Source of the DNA: Methylobacterium sp. BTF04
GTDB lineage: Bacteria > Pseudomonadota > Alphaproteobacteria > Rhizobiales > Beijerinckiaceae
Assembly (NCBI RefSeq): GCF_010692745.1
Contig: NZ_JAAHTB010000004.1
Coordinates: 62,001-126,000, forward strand
Direction of reading: 5' to 3'
DNA: 64,000 nt
Shown one piece after another: positions 62,964 to 64,000 of the stretch. Position 1 is the first letter of the stretch. Every line of letters begins with the position of its first letter. The notes under the pieces are model-generated. The model had not been told where the DNA came from. It did not search any database and saw only the letters and a list, made by a program, of their open reading frames with translations. Position numbers and translations under genes: made by a program.

Positions 62964-64000
62964 ATGACGACGAACGCTTCGCGAGCGCCGGTCGATTTCG
63001 ACGCTTTTGCGCGTGACCTGCAGCAGCCTCAGCCGCAGCCGCACCCCGGCCAGAAGGTCGACCCGCTCGCCGAACTCGCCCGTATCGTCGGACAGGACGA
63101 TCCCTTCCGGGCCCTCCTCCAGGCGCGGGATTCCCGCGCCGACGCCGCTGCGGCGACTGCGCGCGGCCGGATCGAACCGACCTTCGTCGATGCGTCGGCG
63201 GCTCCGGCCCCGATTCGCTCGCAGGTTTCGCATCAGGCTCAGGCGCCGCTGCATCCGGCCGCCACGCCGGCCGACGCCTTCGACCAGTATCTCGCCTCCG
63301 TCGAGCAGGGCGACTATCACGCTGCCGAAGGCCCGCCGCCGGACGCGGCGGCCTTCGATGCCAACGATGCGGCCGATCGCGGCCGGCTCCTGGAGCGGCC
63401 GCGCCATCGCAGCCGTCTCGTCTCCGTCGGCGCCGGCCTCGGCGTTCTCGCGGTCTGCGTCACCGGTGCGCTGACCTGGCGCGGCCTGCATGGCAGCCAC
63501 GGCAGCAGCGGCGGCGTGCCGACGATCCTGGCCGACACCGCACCCCTGAAGATCGCGCCGCAGAAGTCCGATGGCGTCGAGATTCCCGATCAGAACAAGC
63601 AGATCTACGACCGCACCGCCAAGGACGGCCAGATCCGCATCGTCAACCGCGAGGAGCAGCCCCTCGACGTGGCGCAGGCCGCCCGCGCCGCCGGCCGGAC
63701 CACCGGCGAGGGCGGGGCGACCCCCGGCAGCGCCAGCGGCGCGACGCCCGGTGCCGCGCCCCAGCAGCAGGGCACCCTCACCGAATCGCTCGGCGAGCCG
63801 CGCCGGGTCCGCACGGTCTCGGTCAAGCCCGACACTCCGGTCCCTGCGCCGCAGCGCGAGACGGTGGCGGAGGCCACGTCGCCCCCCTCGGTGATCCCGA
63901 CCATGACCCTGCCGGGTGCCGGCACCGACGGGTCGGCGACCACGGCGTCCCTGCGCCAGCGCGCCGGCCGCATGCCCCCGTCGACACCGGCGTCGATGGC
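62964..64000 (+). CDS. SPOR-domain-type membrane protein, N-terminal part (runs off window)
   Basis: Open from ATG 62964 to the window end without a stop. It starts MTTNASRAPVDFDAFARDLQ, a cytoplasmic region of about 145 residues with DPLAELARIVGQDDPFRALL, then one transmembrane helix near residues 151-170 (RLVSVGAGLGVLAVCVTGAL) and a Pro/Ala-rich periplasmic linker (GEPRRVRTVSVKPDTPVPAP). This is the layout of the SPOR-domain protein always downstream of argS in Hyphomicrobiales; the peptidoglycan-binding SPOR domain itself would lie beyond the window, so the name is inference from context and topology. Such proteins act at the division septum. Confidence 0.72.
   Translation, partial: MTTNASRAPVDFDAFARDLQQPQPQPHPGQKVDPLAELARIVGQDDPFRALLQARDSRADAAAATARGRIEPTFVDASAAPAPIRSQVSHQAQAPLHPAATPADAFDQYLASVEQGDYHAAEGPPPDAAAFDANDAADRGRLLERPRHRSRLVSVGAGLGVLAVCVTGALTWRGLHGSHGSSGGVPTILADTAPLKIAPQKSDGVEIPDQNKQIYDRTAKDGQIRIVNREEQPLDVAQAARAAGRTTGEGGATPGSASGATPGAAPQQQGTLTESLGEPRRVRTVSVKPDTPVPAPQRETVAEATSPPSVIPTMTLPGAGTDGSATTASLRQRAGRMPPSTPASM

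Noticed and set aside
1-64000. CRISPR arrays, tRNA or rRNA genes
   Set aside because: No regularly spaced repeats and no cloverleaf or rRNA-like sequence noticed by eye; a covariance-model scan would be needed to be certain.

Overview
The window is about 70% GC apart from three low-GC patches. Gene content and order point to an alphaproteobacterium of the Hyphomicrobiales, most like Methylobacterium/Methylorubrum. The support is protein character: an hda/permease pair divergent from purM-purN, ppk-ppx, aspS/rnd, dgt-argS-SPOR, an Aap-type amino-acid ABC operon, MaeB and an ErpA-type scaffold. The species call is inference; no rRNA or tRNA is present to confirm it. Many starts are GTG or TTG, and long antisense reading frames are common because of the GC content.

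Layout. 1-2775: minus-strand surface-polysaccharide genes (two acyltransferase-3 proteins and an O-antigen ligase/ExoQ-type polymerase). 2983-4356: a small membrane protein and a DJ-1/PfpI (InhA-like) protein. 4613-7421: a translationally coupled glycan trio (ArnT-like GT39, polyprenyl-phosphate GT2, LAB_N membrane protein), followed by an FMN-binding protein. 8063-9250: a PLP-dependent beta-lyase. 9435-13616: aapJQMP. 13648-18129: a HerA-like ATPase, two small unknown genes, an S58 peptidase and RarD. 18757-20882: a low-GC OLD-family nuclease split by a frameshift. 21037-26466 (minus): a small membrane protein, ppx, ppk and hda, followed by the AI-2E-family permease. 27748-29471: purM-purN. 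29942-31243: a low-GC glycosyltransferase-like/discoidin-like gene inserted before pyrB. 32541-39626: topA, phoX, parE. 39644-40359: a secreted-protein gene broken by an 8-bp tandem duplication. 40370-43924: a 3.55-kb low-GC island bounded by 42-bp inverted repeats (36/42 identical). It holds small HTH-type and unknown genes and an IS1595-like remnant. 43982-49282: a TonB receptor with a likely iron-regulatory palindrome, a Tat-exported formamidase-family enzyme and a membrane protein behind two palindromic operators. 49393-57245: maeB, a hexapeptide acyltransferase, a DUF3297-like protein, a GT2 protein, aspS and rnd. 57261-end: an unknown exported protein, erpA, dgt, argS and a SPOR-type protein cut by the window end.

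The core genes serve nucleotide metabolism (purM, purN, pyrB, dgt), DNA topology and initiation control (topA, parE, hda), polyphosphate (ppk, ppx), translation (aspS, argS) and Fe-S assembly (erpA). Accessory features are concentrated in the low-GC patches: a probable defence nuclease, a lone glycan gene and a non-autonomous inverted-repeat island. Short tandem duplications have altered two genes: 14 bp at the aapQ/aapM junction, which keeps stop-start coupling, and 8 bp in the signal-peptide region near 40280, which breaks the frame.
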